From Candidatus Alistipes excrementipullorum (GTDB lineage Bacteria; Bacteroidota; Bacteroidia; Bacteroidales; Rikenellaceae): a stretch of 8,052 nt of DNA. The first letter of the stretch is position 1. The number at the start of each line of letters is the position of its first letter. The notes beneath the pieces are model-generated. The model was given only the letters and a program-made list of their open reading frames with translations. It was not told where the DNA came from and made no database searches. A program made the position numbers and the translations under genes. The DNA lies in the NCBI GenBank assembly GCA_019113665.1, contig DXGW01000131.1, forward strand, positions 1-8,052, in the 5' to 3' direction. This document shows, in pieces, positions 6,025 to 8,052 of the stretch.

Positions 6025-6053
6025 GACAATCTCGGCGGTTTGCGTTATCTTTG
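6023..6053 (+). promoter_or_regulatory. Promoter of feoAB
   Basis: TTG at 6023-6025, exactly 20 bp, then TATCTTTG at 6046-6053 fits the Bacteroidota promoter consensus. The predicted transcription start is about 6057-6060, giving a leader of roughly 20-25 nt to the ATG at 6081. The leader (for example ACAAAAGC) has no Shine-Dalgarno site. Confidence 0.8.
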
Positions 6054-6080
6054 CGCCTTGAAACAAAAGCATTGTTCTTT

Positions 6081-8052
6081 ATGCGACTATCGGAACTTAA
6101 AACCGGAGAATCGGGAGTCATCGTAAAGGTTCTGGGACACGGAGGTTTCCGCCGCAGAATCATGGAAATGGGTTTCGTACGCGGCAAACGGGTGGAGGTC
6201 ATTCTCAATGCTCCGCTTCAGGACCCTATCGAGTACAAGATCATGGGGTACGACATATCGCTGCGCCGCAGCGAAGCCGACATGGTCGTAATCATATCAG
6301 AGGAGGAGGCCAAAAAGCTAATTCAGGACGAGAAAATAGAGAGCAGCAGTTCCGATTATCTCGAAGCTGCACTGTCGCACCAGTCGAAACAGATAAGCGT
6401 TGCCCTTGTAGGCAACCCGAACAGCGGCAAGACGTCGCTTTTCAACGCCATATCCGGCGGCCATGAACATGTCGGCAACTACAGCGGCGTTACGGTCGAT
6501 GCCAAGCGCGGCTACTGCACGTACAAAGGATACAAGTTCGAAATCACCGACCTGCCCGGCACATACGCGTTGTCGGCGTACACGCCCGAAGAGCTGTACG
6601 TAAGGCACCACCTCGAGGAGAGCACCCCTGATGTCATAATCAATGCCGTCGTTGCCTCAAACCTCGAACGCAACCTCTATCTCACGACCGAACTCATTGA
6701 CATCAACCCGCGCATGGTTGTCGCGCTGAACATGTACGACGAACTGGAGTCGCGCGGCGCACAGCTCGATTACGACAGTCTGGGACGAATGATGGGCGTA
6801 CCGATGGTTCCGGTCGTAGCCCGCAACGGGAAAGGCATCGACGCCCTGCTCGATACGGTCATTGCCGTATATGAGAACGAGGACGACCGCGTGCGTCATA
6901 TACACATAAGCCAGGGCAGCATCATCGAAGAATCGCTCGGCATACTCAACGAAGACATGGGGCGGCACCGTGACCAGCTGCCAAAGATGTTCCCGCCGCG
7001 CTATTTCGCCATGAAACTGCTCGAAGGGGACAAGGACGTCGAGCGCGCCCTGCAAAACTGTCCCGATTACGGCCGGTGGACCGAAATACGCGACCGCGAA
7101 GCCAAACGTATCAGGGAACAGCTCGGCGAAGATGTCGAAACGGCATTCGCCAACCGCAAATACGGCTTCATCTCCGGAGCCCTCAAGGAGACATATACAC
7201 CGGGACAGAACGAGGAGGCCAAAGCCACTACCGTGATTGATGCATTCGTCACCCACAAGCTGTGGGGATTCCCCATATTCTTCTTCCTGATGTGGCTGAT
7301 GTTCTACTGCACGTTCAGTCTGGGCGCATACCCGCAGGAATGGATCGAAATGCTGGTAGGCTGGATCGGTTCGGCCGTCGACAGCATCATGCCCGACGGG
7401 GCGTTGAAAGACCTCATCGTCGACGGTGCAATAGGAGGTGTGGGCAGTGTCATAGTCTTCCTGCCGCAGATCATGATCCTCTACCTGTTCATATCGTTCA
7501 TGGAGGATTCGGGTTACCTGGCGCGCGCCGCATTCATAATGGACAAGGTCATGCACCGCATAGGTCTGCATGGCAAGTCATTCATTCCCATGATCATGGG
7601 ATTCGGCTGCAACGTTCCGGCAATTATGGCCACAAGAACCATCGAGAGCCGCAGCAGCAGGCTGATAACCATACTGATTACTCCGTTCATGTCGTGCAGT
7701 GCACGCCTGCCCATATACATATTGCTGGCCGGTACATTCTTCCCCGGACACTCGGGTACGGTCATGTTCTCGCTCTATCTCATAGGCATACTGGTCGCCA
7801 TATTTACGGCGCGTCTAATGCGGAAGTTGCTCTTCAAGGTGGACGAGACTCCGTTCGTAATGGAACTGCCGCCATACCGCATGCCGACCCTCAAGGCAAC
7901 TCTCAACCACATGTGGGACAAATGCGCCCAATATCTCCGCAAGATGGGAGGCCTGATCCTCGTGGCGTCGGTCATCGTCTGGTTCCTGAGCTACTACCCC
8001 AAAAACGACGCTGTCGAAAGTTCGGCCGAACATTACGAACAGTCGTATCTCG
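6081..8052 (+). CDS. feoB: FeoA-FeoB fusion, ferrous iron transporter, 3'-truncated
   Basis: The frame is open from ATG 6081 to the window end: 657 codons, with the C-terminal membrane part missing. Residues 1-75 form an SH3-like FeoA domain (MRLSELKTGE, GGFRRRIMEMGFVRG). A linker (about 76-103) leads to the FeoB G domain: G1 GNPNSGKT (111-118), G2 with Thr138 in NYSGVTVD, G3 DLPG (157-160), G4 NMYD (217-220) and a G5-like ARNGKG (247-252). The helical guanine-dissociation-inhibitor-like region follows (about 275-385). Membrane segments begin near 395 and include a Gate motif, FLPQIMILYLF (460-470) with MEDSGYLARAAF, GFGCNVPAI with Cys510, and TPFMSCSARLP with Cys539. Known: FeoB imports Fe2+ across the inner membrane using nucleotide hydrolysis, and FeoA modulates it; fused FeoAB is frequent in Bacteroidota. 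FeoC is not seen. The consensus promoter and overlapping palindrome suggest metal-dependent repression. All motifs in view are intact. Confidence 0.96.
   Translation, partial: MRLSELKTGESGVIVKVLGHGGFRRRIMEMGFVRGKRVEVILNAPLQDPIEYKIMGYDISLRRSEADMVVIISEEEAKKLIQDEKIESSSSDYLEAALSHQSKQISVALVGNPNSGKTSLFNAISGGHEHVGNYSGVTVDAKRGYCTYKGYKFEITDLPGTYALSAYTPEELYVRHHLEESTPDVIINAVVASNLERNLYLTTELIDINPRMVVALNMYDELESRGAQLDYDSLGRMMGVPMVPVVARNGKGIDALLDTVIAVYENEDDRVRHIHISQGSIIEESLGILNEDMGRHRDQLPKMFPPRYFAMKLLEGDKDVERALQNCPDYGRWTEIRDREAKRIREQLGEDVETAFANRKYGFISGALKETYTPGQNEEAKATTVIDAFVTHKLWGFPIFFFLMWLMFYCTFSLGAYPQEWIEMLVGWIGSAVDSIMPDGALKDLIVDGAIGGVGSVIVFLPQIMILYLFISFMEDSGYLARAAFIMDKVMHRIGLHGKSFIPMIMGFGCNVPAIMATRTIESRSSRLITILITPFMSCSARLPIYILLAGTFFPGHSGTVMFSLYLIGILVAIFTARLMRKLLFKVDETPFVMELPPYRMPTLKATLNHMWDKCAQYLRKMGGLILVASVIVWFLSYYPKNDAVESSAEHYEQSYL

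Larger units (their letters stand above)
5722..6080. other. Divergent regulatory region between histone-like gene and feoAB
   Basis: This 359-bp stretch contains the histone-gene promoter at its left end and the feoAB promoter at its right end, transcribed away from each other. Between them lie a nested stem-loop (5829-5880), an AT-rich palindrome (5943-5957), a 9-2-9 palindrome touching the feoAB promoter (6005-6024), and a weak 41-codon ORF. The density of inverted repeats suggests regulation. I see no tRNA or recognised riboswitch. Confidence 0.65.

Noticed and set aside
5820..6026. 68-residue open frame on the plus strand upstream of feoAB
   Set aside because: It starts before the nested stem-loop, has no promoter at proper distance, and shows a His/Arg/Phe-rich composition unlike local proteins.
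5888..6208. 106-residue open frame on the minus strand spanning the feoAB promoter
   Set aside because: It overlaps the FeoA start and the feoAB promoter, and its product is Arg/Lys/Pro-rich without motifs, typical of a chance frame.
6657..7571. 304-residue open frame on the minus strand
   Set aside because: It lies wholly antisense to feoAB, whose G-domain and membrane motifs are intact in the plus frame. The minus-strand product is His/Val/Tyr-rich with no recognisable family.

Overview
The window reads as ordinary chromosomal core sequence from a member of the Bacteroidota, probably a gut or animal-associated Bacteroidales. Four signs point there. Promoters fit the Bacteroidota sigma consensus (TTTG or TTG, about 20 bp, then TAnnTTTG). 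Genes lack Shine-Dalgarno sites and have A-rich leaders. There is a FeoA-FeoB fusion and a 58-residue histone H1-like protein of the Bacteroidota type. Base composition is moderately GC-rich, with conspicuous use of the isoleucine codon ATA. Genus cannot be fixed from the sequence alone.

Layout: (1) 1-950 (+), the 3' part of a PorV/PorQ-type outer-membrane barrel. It converges on (2) 1022-1498 (-), a low-molecular-weight protein tyrosine phosphatase, and a perfect 12-bp hairpin between them can end both transcripts. (3) 1499-1844 is intergenic, with a promoter for each flanking gene and a short open stretch that may be a gene remnant. (4) 1845-5469 (+) is a tight three-gene envelope cluster: a secreted YtfJ-like thioredoxin-fold protein, an Omp85/D15-type barrel without POTRA domains, and an EptA-family phosphoethanolamine transferase whose start overlaps the previous gene. 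A second long hairpin separates it from (5) 5545-5721 (-), the histone H1-like nucleoid protein, which has a textbook promoter. (6) 5722-6080 is a divergent intergenic region with several inverted repeats. One is a perfect 9-2-9 palindrome touching the -33 element of (7) 6081-8052 (+), the feoAB fusion for ferrous iron uptake, cut off by the window end.

The genes form three separate themes: envelope biogenesis and lipid decoration (1 and 4), iron uptake (7), and regulation or chromatin (2 and 5). I see no mobile element, CRISPR array, rRNA or tRNA, and no convincing new multi-gene system. The best leads are the putative feoAB operator, the POTRA-less Omp85 barrel coupled to a phosphoethanolamine transferase that lacks the usual disulfides, and a probably leaderless phosphatase mRNA.
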